This document shows, in pieces, positions 36,906 through 50,430 of a stretch of DNA of 64,000 bases. Both the position numbers and the translations under genes were made by a program. The first letter of the stretch is position 1, and every line of letters starts with the position of its first letter. The DNA is taken from NCBI GenBank assembly GCA_963169105.1, contig OY720639.1, positions 121,541,117 through 121,605,116 of the forward strand. Reading direction: 5' to 3'. Under the pieces are notes generated by a model that did no database searches, had not been told where the DNA came from, and saw only the letters and a list, made by a program, of their open reading frames with translations. The stretch is from Ceriagrion tenellum. Taxonomy: Eukaryota; Arthropoda; Insecta; Odonata; Coenagrionidae.

Positions 36906-38384
36906 TGTGCGTGCATGACAGTGCGTCCTATTTCTAGAGCGATTGAGTTATTGATTAAGTGAAAGTGAAACTACAACACAAATGCGTACGGTTAGCATTA
37001 TAACAATTAGGTTATGTGAATTTCGTGAAGATGCGTTTGAAAAAGAGGGTGAAATAACTTTTCCATGGCTGAAGCGGGTGTTTACCAAGCCATAATCGTT
37101 AATTTTTCCTTGCTACTGTTTTTCATTCAATCATTATCACAATCTCACAGCCAAAGGCCTGGCACGTACACTACTCCAATGCCTATTCTTTTACCCAAGG
37201 AACTTCAGTGATCAGAAGCGATCCGTCAGAGGCATCAGTGTGATATGTACTGCTTCATGGAATATCTTATAGATTTAGGCGCGAAATGATTCATTTTCTG
37301 AAAAAAGTAAAAAGAGCAATTTTATGATTACATTCGCATTATTCAAAATTTTGGCTCCAGCTGCTTCAAAATAGCGCCGTCCGATCCTTTCTTCTTCTTT
37401 CCGCAGTTTACGTGCGCGACCATATTCCTTGTTTACTCACGGTTGCGATGGTCTTTTCTCAATATGACTCATGCCTATTCGAGAGAGGCGTTAATATCGT
37501 TTTTTTAAGAAAAAAATATAGTTGCATTCCTTCAAAAAAGTATACTTTTATTACAAATACATCAAATATTTTTCTTTTTCACGCATTGATATTTTCCATT
37601 TGGGCATGAAATAATTGGGACTAGGAGTAGTCTATGCGAGATATCGCAATCCTTTCAAACTCTGTCATTTAAAATAAAATATTTTTCATACAACAGTTTT
37701 GTCAGGAGGAAGCTAATTTTTATAAAATTAATTCATTTTATGGAACGTTCTACGGAAAATTTTACCGTGAGCACCAGGCATAAATAACAAAGAGGCTCCC
37801 TTTCTCGTAACCCTTATTTTCTGACGGTAGAATCAAAAATGAAGAACAAAGAATCTCTGCTAACATCAGGAGAGAAGCTGTTCAGATTGTCTCTACATAA
37901 ATCTTACTGTAAGCATAATGGCAACAGATAAAACTATGAAAGACGTAATACGGAAAATTATGCCGTTTTTCGCCGATTGTGTTTTCTAAGTGTTTTTGAA
38001 ATTATTTTGGTTAACTAGCCTTAAATGAGCCAAAGACACCGAGGAATTTAAAAAAGTCTTTGCAAATGTGTCGGCATAATCTAAAAAAAGAGTCAAAGGA
38101 GTGTCTCTAATAAAAATTTCTAGACTAAATAACCACCATTTTATGGAAACATGAATCCAACGGTCTACATTTGCTGTACTCAAGCTTTGAAATAGAAGCG
38201 TAAAAGGTCTACGGTTGGCATACGCTTTTCTTGCATTACGTATTTTTTAAACATATTGTGAATGTTTACTTAAAGGCCACAGAAATCATGGAATTTTTTA
38301 CCTTGTTGTTTATTTATACAAAAATTACGAGCATCAAAACGTTTTAGCAAATTGGAAACAGTACCTAAAGTCTGAAAGTTTCTT
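36906..38384. other. AT-rich stretch without recognised features
   Basis: Nothing identified. Confidence 0.45.
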
Positions 38385-38810
38385 CCAATGCCTTGTCATC
38401 TGCCTTCCCCTTCAATTTACCAGTCCGCCCATCACATTTCCCAGAACCTTTCCCATCTCCCAACCTCTTTCCCTCCGTCTCACCCAACATCTCTTTTCGC
38501 TTTAAGGGCTGAGCGTCTCGTGATTGGCGAGGGAAGAAAAGGGCTGTCTCTCCTTGCCCTCTGCTTCGTCACCATCAACCAGCCTTCATCCCTTCCTCTC
38601 TTCCACCCCGTCCTCAGCCCCGCATCACTAAAAACCCCTTCCCGCCTTCTCATCATGTATTGATGCTCTCAAAATTTTCTAGGCTTGAGGGAAGTCTTCT
38701 GGAGCATGCTAAGGAGACCAGACCAGGGCGGAGAAGAGTTATGCCGGGTCCTCGCTACAAAGGACAACCCCTTCTCTCCGTTTCCCATTGCCTCGGCTCC
38801 GAAGTAAATG
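38385..38810. other. Pyrimidine-rich, GC-richer island
   Basis: The plus strand is C/T-rich from about 38390 to 38660, with a short CpG-containing patch at 38500-38530 and 38730-38790. The 91-codon frame there is Ser/Leu/Pro-rich with no domain. Similar in character to the islands at 2.9, 19.5, 55.0 and 59.4 kb. Confidence 0.35.
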
Positions 38811-39324
38811 TATGAATGAATTTTGGATGCGGCCTTAAGACGCCGTCAGAATGGCAGTGTTTGATGGCAGAGGCGGCGTTTAGGATGGATGACGAAATGT
38901 ATTTTGAACTATGCGTCACCTACAAAGCCCTCCAAGCACAAGAGTTTTTACGTCGTAAAAGGATGGGATGTTTCATTAACGGAATATTGTTTGCCGCTTG
39001 AGTTTTGAACTTGCCATCAAAGTGCTTGGTCGAGGGAAATAAAACGTAAGGTAAAACCTCGTTCTGAAACTATCGGCATTAGTTATGACCCCTTATAAAC
39101 GTAAAACTGTTGGATAAATTGACAATGGTGCGGCAATACGAATAAATCTATGACATACAACCAATGTATCCAGTATTTTTTAGTATGATACAATTCTTCA
39201 TTGCCATTGTGATCAACGTATTATTAAAAAAATCTTCTCCCTGCAAAGTAATGACCCCTTCATAAAAGTAAAATTTTTGGATAAATAGATGGATCGGACT
39301 ATTTGGATAAAATAGAAACAAGCC
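38811..39324. other. Unassigned stretch
   Basis: A 61-codon frame at 38816-39001 is followed by AT-rich DNA. The frame has no recognisable domain. Nothing else identified. Confidence 0.35.
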
Positions 39325-39525
39325 AAATACAGAGATACAAAAATGCGTTCTTTCCACACAGAGTAAGTTACCATATACAAAAACTGAGCTCCATTTAATA
39401 CATTTCCATAATTCCAGTCACCACTTCCCCTCCAAAAACTTATCTCTTACATCTTCACACGTCTGATGTCTTAACACCTCCATCCAAACGTCCATACAAC
39501 GGCTCGCAGGGTAGTGTAGGTGTAA
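39325..39525 (+). pseudogene. Non-LTR retrotransposon 3' end (family N1, copy C)
   Basis: The peptide NAFFPHRVSYHIQKL corresponds to the family block NSFFPRTISNHNKN at the reverse transcriptase C-terminus. It is followed by the shared 3' UTR (AAAAACTGAGCTCCATTTAA, CCAAAAACTTATCTC, GGCTCGCAGGG) and a degenerate terminus TGTAGGTGTAAAT. This is the oldest-looking of the longer copies, with many substitutions. It keeps only the last residues of the protein. Confidence 0.65.
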
Positions 39526-40077
39526 ATTATATAAAGTATATCAAACATGTGGAAAAGACAACTAGTATGCCACGCTTTTAGAGCCTGTAGCATTCCAGAA
39601 CATGCGATGTTACAATGTGCATTGTTTCATAGCTTTGGACAAGCCTTTATGAATAATAGCCTGGAATTAGCAATAATTAACGTCAAAGTCAGCATTAATT
39701 ATTAGGATGTAATATGATGTAACTGACATAACTGAGTTACCCATGTAGCAAGATAAAAATCGTTCAGGAAAGTATTGTCATTGCCATTCCATAAACGCAA
39801 ATCAAAAACATTATACCCTCACCAGATGTCATTACCAACAAAACGGCTTCCAAAATTCATATTTCCGTTTGCAATTAAACGTTAAACAATCTAAGCTATT
39901 TTCAAGCGCATTTAATGATAATTTCATACATATCATGAAGTTGAGGACAGTGTGCTAAATAATCATTGGCAAGTAGGATCAAACTATCAAGCAATGGCTC
40001 CAAGGCCAATTCCACGTGCTTAAGCAAAATAATTATTAGACCTTAAGAGTTTTGTAGCAATTTTCCATATTAATTAT
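39526..40077. other. AT-rich stretch without recognised features
   Basis: Nothing identified between the two retroelement relics. Confidence 0.4.
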
Positions 40078-40703
40078 TCATTACACGGGTAAAAGTTAGG
40101 TTTCATTGAAAATGAGAGAGAATCCTCCTGATTTTCTGCCTTTTCAGCGTCCCACCTATCTCTAGTATATCTTTTTTGCACCTCAGCATACTATCTACCG
40201 TATTTAATTCCGTCCATATGACGGAATAATATCCTTCGCTCCATCAAATCTTTGAGCAACACTTTACCCCTAATTACTTCCTGCGACCACCGACCCTGCC
40301 TATCCCGGATTTCATTCAAAAGTATCCTTACTCACCCATCATACTAAGAACTTCTATGTTTGTCATTCTTTCCATCTGCTGCACTCTCTCCATCTTTCTC
40401 TACTCCCACATCCCAAACGACTGTAGCCAATTCACGTTCCTCCACGTTCCACGCAGCCTCTCCACTTATGGTCCACGTTTCTGTACCAATACACGCAAAG
40501 CTCCAAACATAGCTCTTAACCAACCTTTTCTTTGTATCCTTACCCAAGATCCCCATTATCAGCTCCCTTCTATTACTCAGATTTTCCGTAGTTAACATTC
40601 TTCTCCACCTGTGCAACTATGCCCATATTCTTCTAGCATACTACCTAAGTAATTAAAATGCTCTACTTGCTTTAGATTATATCCACCTACATTCATGACC
40701 ACA
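40078..40703 (-). pseudogene. Non-LTR reverse transcriptase C-terminal relic (family N2)
   Basis: Minus-strand translation in three frames gives the ordered peptides LKQVEHFNYLGSMLEE, DTKKRLVKSYVWSFACIGTETWTISGEAAW, and ILLNEIRDRQGRWSQEVIRG with EVQKRYTRDRWDAEKAENQ. These match the thumb and C-terminal region of non-LTR retrotransposon endonuclease-reverse transcriptases, where the usual motifs are KYLGS, KKLVKSYVWSVALYGAETW and RxRxWxGHxxR. At least two frameshifts and a Y-to-I change in the YGAETW motif show it is dead. The catalytic palm (YADD-type motif) is not in the window, so it is 5'-truncated. Confidence 0.85.
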
Positions 40704-40738
40704 ACATTAATAAAATAATATATATGCAAATAATAACT

Positions 40739-40765
40739 AATAAATAAATAAATAAATAATAAAAT
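40739..40765. repeat. (AAAT)n simple repeat
   Basis: About six units of AAAT/AATA with one interruption, just beyond the 5' break of the N2 relic. Confidence 0.75.
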
Positions 40766-41680
40766 ATAAAAACTACATTAATGCAAATAAAAATGTGGTA
40801 TTTCAAAGATACTGAAGCATACCCAAGTAACGTCATCATACCGTGTTTTATGAGTAATACCGTTGTATTCAGGCGTTCAAATAAATTATTATTTTTCGGT
40901 CACCGTTTTTTTAAATCCATCTCAAACGTTAGCAATCAAATTCTTCATTATAATTTCATTTCAAGAGCTAAATTAATGTCCAGGGTACACTACTACATGT
41001 ATTTGGACTGTTTTTGACAACCACAGAGCACATATTCAGTTATAGGTAAGTACACTGATATCCGCCTTTCATATACATTTATGTTTCTCACTAGAGTGGA
41101 GAATATCAAGCTAATGACTTCCTCTTATTTCCTCAGATACTAAGAAACCAATCCTCTACTCATTTTCAATCACGAAACACGTCCAGAAATAAATGCAGAT
41201 GAAAGATAAGGTAATAGCGGCATGTTATCTTTATCATTGACAGGTGGTCTTTCAAGGAAGGTCTATCGCTTTGAGGTTAAATGCTAATAACCTCGATGGA
41301 AAGTTCCTTGTACTAAATTATTTTGTTTGAAATGGTATGTATTAACCGCACAGCTCACATCTTTTTCAAGACAGGGACAGAACTGGTATAGATAGCATAT
41401 CAGTGTTCCTAGTCGATTATTAAACTTCATATTTACCTTCGTCTAATCATTTAATCCAAGTTTGCAAAAGACAAATTTTCCTCAAAGGATTGTTTATATA
41501 ATTGTCTATAAAATCTATATTTATTAAAAATAGTAAATGAATTCGGCTGCATTGACACTCATACAAATAGCTCATGACCACACGCCCGGACACGCCCATA
41601 AAAACATTCGAAGGCTTACCAGAATATATTTTCGATTTGTGGTAAATCAAAGGTTTACTTCTTTTATTCCCTTTTTATAC
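40766..41680. other. AT-rich stretch without recognised features
   Basis: A 78-codon frame at 40781-41017 has no recognisable content. Nothing else identified. Confidence 0.45.
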
Positions 41681-41744
41681 TATATATATATATATATATA
41701 TTCCCTTTACTTTTTTTACTTTTTTATTTTATACTATATATATA
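41681..41744. repeat. (TA)n microsatellites
   Basis: A perfect (TA)10 run at 41681-41700 and a second shorter run at 41735-41744, each followed by ATTCC and preceded by a T-rich TTTTATAC segment. A local duplication probably made the pair. Confidence 0.85.
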
Positions 41745-43670
41745 TTCCTTTTGCGCCTTTTGCTTTTTGCTTCGTTATATTTCAAAAAGATTCAAGGCTT
41801 TGTCGGAAAAAGGTGAATTTGTGCAGATGTAGTTTGCGGGAGTTAAAGGAACAATTTTAAATAAGTCCACCATTTCAGTACTATTAAGCTAAACCTAATT
41901 TTATATCGTAAAAAACCTCAATGCAAAGCATTAATCATTGCTTGGCTTTGACAAAATATTATATTTCCACCTTGCTGGGATAAAGGACTTGGTTAAGGCT
42001 ACATCGAATGACAAATTTCTTTTTAATTCACCAGTACCTTATCCATGTGTACTCTTACAGAGCACAATTGAGTGCCTGTAAGCCAATGTTGCATAAACGA
42101 GCCACTCGGCAAAGAATGGTTCACTATTGGGCATTAAATTATTCTAGGAGCATCATTTTTCGAAGGGAAATCTATAATCATGTTTATATATTTTTGTTCA
42201 TTGATGCGAATGTTAGAGTACCCAACTCCTCATAAACCTAAAACATTAAACGAATTATAAGTATTAATTTCCCTAGCCAAAATATATTTCTTTTAAGATT
42301 TATAATAAAAATGTTATTACTATACCATGCGTAGGAACTTGAATAATTGGTAATATAATTTTCTATTTGTTCTAATGAATACTCCTAAAATCTCACTAAA
42401 ATGCGAATAAAAGTCACATTTGACACCAACTTAATGTATCCTTATCAGGGGAAGAATTTAGGATTTCATGCTGATACATCCACCTAATGACGACAAAAAT
42501 GTAGGTTAATCAAAAATAGCACTGGATTACTTAAGCAATATAAATAAGAACTAAATTTTACAAAACATCTTGATCCCCTTCAAAGATTCCCATAAAGGCC
42601 AATACATGGCAAACCAATATACAGACCACATTCATGTTCATAAACCATAAGTTTCACCTTTTCAACAATTACAACAATACAACAATTAATAAGGATATGC
42701 AGCTGAACTGGACGCATACTCACAATTACTGATTTTATGAGGCAAATTATAATGGATCAAATCAATAGTCCGTTAAGCAGGCTACTTATTCACCTTGATG
42801 AGCATACATGTGGATTTTAAGCATGACTGTAATATAAACTGGTGGGAGTTAAAAACCAATAGAAGTAGCGATCGTGCGATGAACAATATGGTTTCAATAG
42901 GATGATAATTTTATTACTTAAATTCTACCAAGTGACAGTGTGCACATATACCTAGTATATTGTACCTCCTTTACGGGTGTGGTATTTTTTGTTCAACGTT
43001 ACAATTAAAAGGGACATAAAAGGCTCATCAATGACGGCACACTATCGGTGATGTGGGAAAGATGCACTCTTAAATATTTTGATTAATTGAAAGAATAACC
43101 ATGCAGTATAGAATTCTGTCAACTCTGTTTTCAGGTTTTTTAAAGATGAACAGAATATAACAGATAATATCTCAGGCTGTGCTAGCTTATTGATTGAAAT
43201 TCAGCACTTAAAATCAATGAGAAAAGCATACAAGGAACCATGACTTCACGTACACAATGTTGAATTTTGGAAAAATATCAAAAACTTTAAAACCCAATTA
43301 CCAATAGTAAAAACTGGTTTTATGGTCCATAAAAAATGCGAAAGTGAAAAAAAACCACACTCGACCATGCTTCACTGCGTTATCCAGGAGCACTTCAAGA
43401 TTGTAGATGAATCAATGAATATTCGAGAGAAACGAGGAGGATTAATAAGAAGATATTGAAAATGGTGCTGAAATAAAATATATGTTCGAAACGGGCATAT
43501 TAGTCACAATCTTAGATTTTCTAAAGCCCAATTAGCCGAGGTTGATCTTCAAATTTCCGTTGGAATAAACAAAACTTCTTTACCCAACCTCAATTTTGAA
43601 AAATATTTCTGCAGCCATTCCGAAACCAATCAATTGCCACCAGTTTTTCCTTACACAGAACTCCAATAAA
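41745..43670. other. AT-rich stretch without recognised features
   Basis: Nothing identified. Confidence 0.45.
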
Positions 43671-43900
43671 AGTTTTTTTTATCGATGCGAGTTTTCGGAG
43701 CGGTAAGTTCTCCAATGTCTCGCTCCTATATTCAGCGGCAGCTGCCATATCTCCCATCTCCTCCGTCTCCCTTTACTCTCCCGAGAATACTTCGGGACTA
43801 ACCGTGACCTCCGGTTCGTTGAAAAGACTCGTGTTTGCGCTCCGAAAACCTTTAGGGCACAAGAGTTGAGTAAAGAGTAAGGCACAGGTCAAGGGTACTC
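43671..43900. other. Small GC-richer patch
   Basis: A mild rise in GC with a 68-codon minus-strand frame, Arg/Ser-rich with no domain. No call is possible. Confidence 0.3.
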
Positions 43901-46900
43901 CAGGGAGCTAATCCGTGATTCATTTTTACACCCCTTTTTTACTCAAAGAGTCCAATAATTATAATTAATGTAGTGCTCTAGTCGAAATTGACATAATGTT
44001 TTTAGAGTGTGATATCATCTCATTTGTATGCTATGGTTGCGCTTTCCTCTGCTCGGAATAAAATCTATTCCCTTTCCAGTTCTCTTCTACATTTCAAATA
44101 GAATTGTTTAAAAGCAGTTACCATGATTCAAAATGTAAGATTAATTCCACATTGGATACTTTTGGTGCAACGATGTGATATTTAATCCTTTGGTCTTAAC
44201 AGGTCGAGTGTTGGCACTTCTGCAAAAAGCCCAACTCGTCAATTTCATTCCAGGGCAGTTAAATTATTTATAAGTTTAGTTATTTTCGTGAACGGAATGC
44301 AGCTCCTGCGTTACTTTTGAAAAATGATGGTTGATATTTTAAACATAACTTTACGACTTCCCTCATTATTGAGTGAAAAAAACAATCGTTTACACGGTTG
44401 CCCACAACTATGATTTCACTGAATAATATGTATCTGTGAAGCATATTATTTACAACATGAGATACTATGGCGAAAACCTTTTTTCTCCAGCCTCGTACAC
44501 ATTCTTTTAACTCTTTTCCGACCTCTCATTTCCACGTGTCTGTTTGCAGACTTCCTCCACCTTTCTTTTCATTTACCTAAAGGGTCACATTTTATTAATT
44601 ATCTCTCTTGAGATAAATATAAATCCTTGAAAGAATTATTCCAAAAGAGAAAAGGCCAAACTTAAATATTTTTCTTTAAAAATTGGAAGGGAAATTTCCA
44701 TTTTTCGAGTACCTTAATAAATGTCACCATTATTAATGACTCCAGCCATCACTATTCGTATGAATAAGTAACCTTATCGGCCTTTCAACACTATTTTATA
44801 TCCATTCCCTTGACGGATATGGAATTTGAGAGACACTCAAAAGGAATTTCAAAAACTCATTGCTACCAAAAATGGTCCTGAAGCTTTTGCATAAAATTTT
44901 CAACATGATTTCGTTTGGAAATCAAGAGTATATCTTTAAACCAGATTCCAGGTTTTTATGTTGTGAAACTGCATGTTTCTGACGTTATTTCAAATCTGGA
45001 TTTTCAGGAAAAAATTGAAATGACGTCCAACGAGGAAGTTTTGGTACATAACTGTAACTGACCGTGTGCAAATTTAGAATCGCTACGGGGAAAAATTCAA
45101 CGCAATTTTTTACCAAAAAACAATATACAGTCCCATTCATATTGAAGTTAACCCGATATGATTTATCTATCGAATATAACATGTAATAATTCAATCTCCA
45201 AATTATTAACATATACTTACAATTAGTATGGTAAGGTTTTCACCACAAATGACCTTTAATACGCTAATTTAACGCCATGTATTTCAATGAAAACCTCTTT
45301 ATATACTACTTTTTTCTAAAAACCTAAAAAAATTCACTGATATGCATTGACATCACAATCAAATTTTTGACCCTATAAATGCACCGCAAGACAAAAATTT
45401 TGCCAAAACATGAGCAAACATGGATCACTAATAAGAGTATCATGAAAACCAGTGATGATTTTAGATCTAGCACATAACGCGTAGAAAAATCTAAAGAAAT
45501 GTATATTTACATGGGTTTCTCATTCAAAGAAAGAGCTATTTTTATATCTATGTGAAACAAAGGCAGTTCGTTTGAAAAATCAACCAGCTCAATTCAGCCC
45601 ATTCGCCTTTGTTGGCGCACGTCTTGACTTAACTCTTTGAAGTGCTCGAGTTGAAGGGGCAAGTTCATTTTATTTACAGTCCTTAACCTGGAACCCCTAA
45701 AATCAAAGTTTTAAATAAATCTTTGGTAGCTTTACCTACTGAATCAGGCTAGGCTACACTTGTATTTTTTTCGGTGAAAAGTCGGTGAATCCAACTCTGT
45801 GCAAAATCAGATGAACTTTGACGTCGATCAGTAATGTATTTATGAAGATATGCGCTGCAATACGAGAACTAAATAAAATATGTAAATGAATGAACGGCGC
45901 GCATTAAATTGAGGTTTTTACTTATAATTTTCGGTAACCGTCTCATTAAATACGCTGTCGAGATATTTTCACTATTTAGAAAACTATAGGGAAGATAAAA
46001 TTGACCATATGTCGAGGTTTTAAATCCGGGGAACTTTTCTGAGGGCAGATTTTACTTAGAAACTACAGATGGCACAAGAAAATGTACTGAACTACCAACG
46101 GAAAATATGTGAATTTCACTCGATTTGGGGTTTCCAGATTCAATGAAAATTACTAACTGCGCAAACTCTTATAAATGAAAGTACACTGCAAATCACTACA
46201 GCTTAAATCGCATAATGATAGACATTTAGCATACATAGAGACAATAGATAATACTTGCACATTTCTACCTCTCACTCTTTGCAGTTAAGATATCACCAAT
46301 TGAGTTAGTTGAGCGCATCTGTAAATCAGCTGTGGCTATACAATTGCTAGTCCTGTGTAACTTTATGAAAGATATTGTCTCTCTGAAAAACTGTCTCTCA
46401 CAAAACTGTAATGAAAAGCATACCAGTAGAAAAACGATGGGATAAATTACTATGCGCCATTGCTAAAATGAAAGAGGCACACGACTCTAATAATTCGAAA
46501 TTTTTTACAAGCATTCGGGATTATCTGTACTGCATTCACCAACATATAAAAATAAGTAAATGATAAAAAATCTTCGTTAATTTAACTTCTAGCAGCGGGT
46601 CCAGCCGATACGCTTATCCTGTCGGGAGCGATATTTGGTTATTTAGAGTTACGCAAAATTTTAAGTGACAGTAGCATTCTGGCAAAGAAGATACCATGCA
46701 GCTAGAGGTTAATTTGATCAGGTTTTTTACAAGGTAAATATGATATATAAAACTGTTTTGTCGAAAATAATGAGATACTACTGACGAAACTAAGTTCAAA
46801 GAAGCATTGAAGTATGCATAAAATGCCACATTTACACAAATCATCGCATTATATAAATATGAAAAACTTTTCTGTTAATGCCATAATATGAATTGAATAA

Positions 46901-47878
46901 CAAGTAAAAAAATTGTCTGTGGGAATGAGAGCCTCAAGACTGCAAAGAGAAATACTGGAAAAGAAAGACAGGCAAAAATATTGAAGGAGACGAACTCAAA
47001 ATACGGAAGGGTTAAAAAATACCGGTTAAAAAAAGTATCTCCTCAAACTGTAAAAGAGATAATAATGCATTTTTGTATCAAACAAGTAGATAGGATGATA
47101 ATGCAGGCCTGAAACATATGATGGCGTAATTTCTTGAGCGCAAGACTCAGAAAATAATGGAGTAGGATCGAAGTCCTTCAACAAAGGTCGCAGTTGAAAT
47201 ACTAGCTTGGTGGTTTCCTCTTCATTGGGAATAGTTTCATTTTATGAATTCCTGGTTTGCATTAGTAATGAGTCGTATAAATTCACGTGGAAAATTCTGA
47301 GTACAGATCAACTTCCTTCTCAAGTTAACTCAAGCGAAATCATGACAGGGTTTGGTTGTTGAGAGATTTTAAATCTAAACTTTGAGCTACGCTTCGAATC
47401 CCATGCATTTCCCTAATTTGTACGAACTTCCAAAACTAACTTTCGTCACAAATCGCAGATAATTCAGAGAGCCTTCCTCAAACTTCAGTTATGAATTAAA
47501 AACGTTAACTCATTAGGTAGGAAAAAAATCATGCAAAAGCTCGCTATAGCTCCTCAATACCTAAAAAATGAAGAATGGTGGAAATTCGTGGGTTAGTAAC
47601 ATTTTATTCAGCCAAGACGTAATGATTTATTTGTTCTGTTCAAATTTGAAAGTTTTTGAGGTGAGAGACAAAAACTCTGTTGTCATTCCGCTGCTATTAA
47701 TTACTGTAGGCAATAGTTTCAACGTCCATGTGTCATCTACAGATAAAAAGTTTTATGAACTTGAAGATGACGTAAGAGGTTGAAACTAATGGTACCTGAA
47801 AAAACTAATATCAGTGGAAGATACAACTTTTTCTTTCTTATTTCGATAATAGATTTCCATATAGTTAAGCCTTAAATT
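43901..47878. other. Long AT-rich stretch without recognised features
   Basis: Nearly 4 kb with stops throughout. Small frames (44985-45212, 46614-46844, 47568-47783) have no recognisable domain. No transposon ends noticed. Confidence 0.45.
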
Positions 47879-48521
47879 ATCTATTTGAAAAGTAAACTGA
47901 AATATTTTACTGTTATTTGGACCCTCCAATTAAAGAAATCATATGTAATGATCGAGAGTGTCCAGAAAAAGTTTCTGAGACAATTGTACCATGAATGCCA
48001 CAATATTTATCCTATGTTTGAAATCTTTGTACATTACAAAGATATCTTACTAGAGTTTAAATTTCAGATTCTCAGTGAAAGAAGAATCATAAATGACTTA
48101 CTATTTTTGTATGATATTATTAACAAAGGCCATTGTATGGAATCAGTTGGTAAATTAAATTTTATAGTCCCAGCAAAGAAAGGGAGACTTAAAAGAAATT
48201 TTTATGTAAGAGACGTAAATACAAATTATTGTAAGAATGCACCGTTGAATAGAATATGTATTACCTACTATACCTTTTGTAACTAACTGAATACTAGCAT
48301 GTCAAAAGAAAATTTTAGGAAGGATATACAGTTATTGTTATCAAAAGTGTAAAATCTGTCCTACGGAAAACGATCATTTATGTCATCAAGACTATTAGGT
48401 AATATTCAGCCAGCCTCGACTGTTTTTATTGTGTTGAGTATCAAACTGTGTAATAGTTTACCTTGTTATAATTTTTTATGTTGGGTCGACTATGAGCTTA
48501 TTAAATAAATAAATAAAATAA
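47879..48521 (+). pseudogene. Jockey/CR1-like non-LTR reverse transcriptase 3' end
   Basis: One frame without stops runs about 133 codons and shows the end of a non-LTR reverse transcriptase: SKLKYFTVIW (family SKLEYASVIW), IESVQKKFLRQLYHE, RRIINDLLFLYDIINKG, a LNFIVPAKKG block, and PLNRICITYYTF near the stop at 48286. A 3' UTR of about 215 bases follows, ending in an AAAT-type tail TTAAATAAATAAATAAAATA (48501-48520), typical of jockey/CR1-like elements. Protein similarity starts abruptly about 47880 after an in-frame stop, so the copy is 5'-truncated. The long intact frame suggests it is younger than the other relics. Confidence 0.88.
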
Positions 48522-49110
48522 GAAACCATTAGACTTCTATGTTTCATTCACTCCCTGTAACGGCCACCAAAAATGGACTTGAATTGAAAAGGATGGAATT
48601 TCAAATCAAAACAAGTAGCACCCAAAAACCGATTCTTCATCCCAATCGGAAAATATCTTTTCATCAGACGGCTTTCGACGTTTGCTCTGTCGACTGTCTT
48701 AATTAAAATCGGCTTAACTGCAAAGCAACATGATCATTTTGAAATTCTGAAAACTAAATATCGTACGGTGGCACGCGCTCAGGTGTTACATATCAGAGAG
48801 AGAGATGTGTATAGTTAATATGGTGAAAAAAGTTTTTTTTAATATCTCCACCTAATGACCATTTGATCGCAAATCTCATCTTAATGCTTCTATAAGCGTG
48901 TCGCAGATAAATAAACCAGGAAATTTGAAAATTGAAGAATGATTAGGACAAGAATATATGCCCATCTTTGTTCCACAGTACGACATGAACTGACAAAAGT
49001 TATTTCTTTCTCTTGCTGGGGAAAAGGATAGCGTGAGCCAAGCAGTGAAAGTAGCATTATAAATTATCAATAAATAAGCTCTTATGGATGGAACAATTAT
49101 ATTATGGTGG
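48522..49110. other. AT-rich stretch without recognised features
   Basis: Contains a GAGAGAGAGATG run near 48796. Nothing else identified. Confidence 0.4.
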
Positions 49111-49345
49111 AACTACTAAAGCCGTAAACAAAAATCTTTCGGGGCCAAAAAGGGGTCGTTTGGTGATTTACGAGGAAATTAACCTGTGCTTCAACAAGTA
49201 TGAAACACACTCACACAATACCTTAACGATGCTCACTCACTCTACCGATTAGTGGTTTTCTGCCACCTAGTTCAAGAGAAGCACTAATCGGATACGCACA
49301 ATTATGTGGTTTACGGAGATTTCTCTCACACCGGGGAATAACCCC
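49111..49345 (+). repeat. Left arm of long inverted repeat
   Basis: Reverse complement of 50745-50990 with frequent substitutions and a few indels. It begins AACTACTAAAGCCGTAAAC and ends near CGGAGATTTCTCTCAC. Confidence 0.75.
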
Positions 49346-49494
49346 AGTCACACTTTATCACATTTAATTGCGCATGGGGTATTTAGACCCACTTACAAAC
49401 TCCGTGAAGGCCACATGCACTCATGAACAAAAACTCAGAAAAAAAAACAAAATAAAAATAAGTGACTTACGCCACAAGTCAATGCAAAAAAAAG

Positions 49495-49706
49495 GTGGGT
49501 GGTTGAGCAATATACGGGGTTTTAACCCGCGCCAGGGATCCACTCAACAGACAAAAGCACACATTCAAACAATTCCTGAACGGTACTCACTCACTCTACC
49601 AGCTATTATTTCTCTGGCGTGGAGGTGACACCTTGCTCAAAAGAAACAATATTCGGACACTAACGCGTTAGAGGTTTATAAAGATATCTCTCACGCCGTC
49701 GATCGA
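49495..49706 (+). repeat. Third, internal copy of the arm unit
   Basis: Same orientation as the left arm. It shares CACTCAACA, TACTCACTCACTCTACC, CTCAAAAGAAACA...CGGACAC and ATCTCTCACGCCG with the arms. It diverges more than the arms do from each other and begins partway into the unit. Confidence 0.65.
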
Positions 49707-49736
49707 CTTGCAACGCGCATCCTTTACTACACATAT

Positions 49737-50430
49737 AGGGTGACGACTGATATCCAATTTTCAAATTTCCTGACCTTTCCCTGACTTTTATTTAATGGAG
49801 TTACCAATTTCCCTGACCAATCGTCAAAAGGTCACCTATTATTGGATTATTTTATTCTGCTAAATTAAATTTTCTACGGCAGCTTTAAATATTCTAAATT
49901 TTCGAATCATTGTATCGTATTTTAGACCTGCAAGCATGTATTTACAATCGGCAGGTAAGATCCAGCTACTTCTTGATCTAGTTTTGGAAGTAGAAAAAAA
50001 CGCGAGGTAAAATTTTCCGAACAACATAGCCTCAGATTCCATTTGATGAGCGTAATACATTGTGGTCATGATTTTTAACATAACTAGGCAAATATAATAA
50101 AAATAAGGATAACAAAAGGAATATATCGCACGTCTGATTCACAACTAAATAACTAATATTCGCAGCTAATAAGATTCACAACTGAATACTCTACGCATTC
50201 ATGGTGCTTATTCACATGCACGTCAGCGACGGACGTTAGTTTTAGTTGGTGAAATAAATGGTGGGAAAGACTTGGCGATAAACGTAATGGTAGAAAAATA
50301 GAGAGGATTTCTATTTCAGTTTCACCCTGATTTTTACGAGAATTCCCTGACTTTTCCCTGACATTTTCAGAGATTCAAAATTCCCTGATAATTCCTGATT
50401 TTCCCGGTTTTCCCTGGCAGTCGCCACCCT
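49737..50430. mobile_element. Inner 694-base unit with CCCTGA-rich ends
   Basis: Bounded by 13-base inverted termini AGGGTGACGACTG (49737-49749) and CAGTCGCCACCCT (50418-50430), which match at 12 of 13. Both ends are rich in the motif TTCCCTGA, but in the same orientation rather than inverted. ACATA occurs one base outside each end. The right end resembles a dispersed family seen widely in invertebrates (reading AGGGTGGCGACTG with repeated CAGGGAA on the other strand). It may be a separate element inserted into the long-repeat element. Confidence 0.45.
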
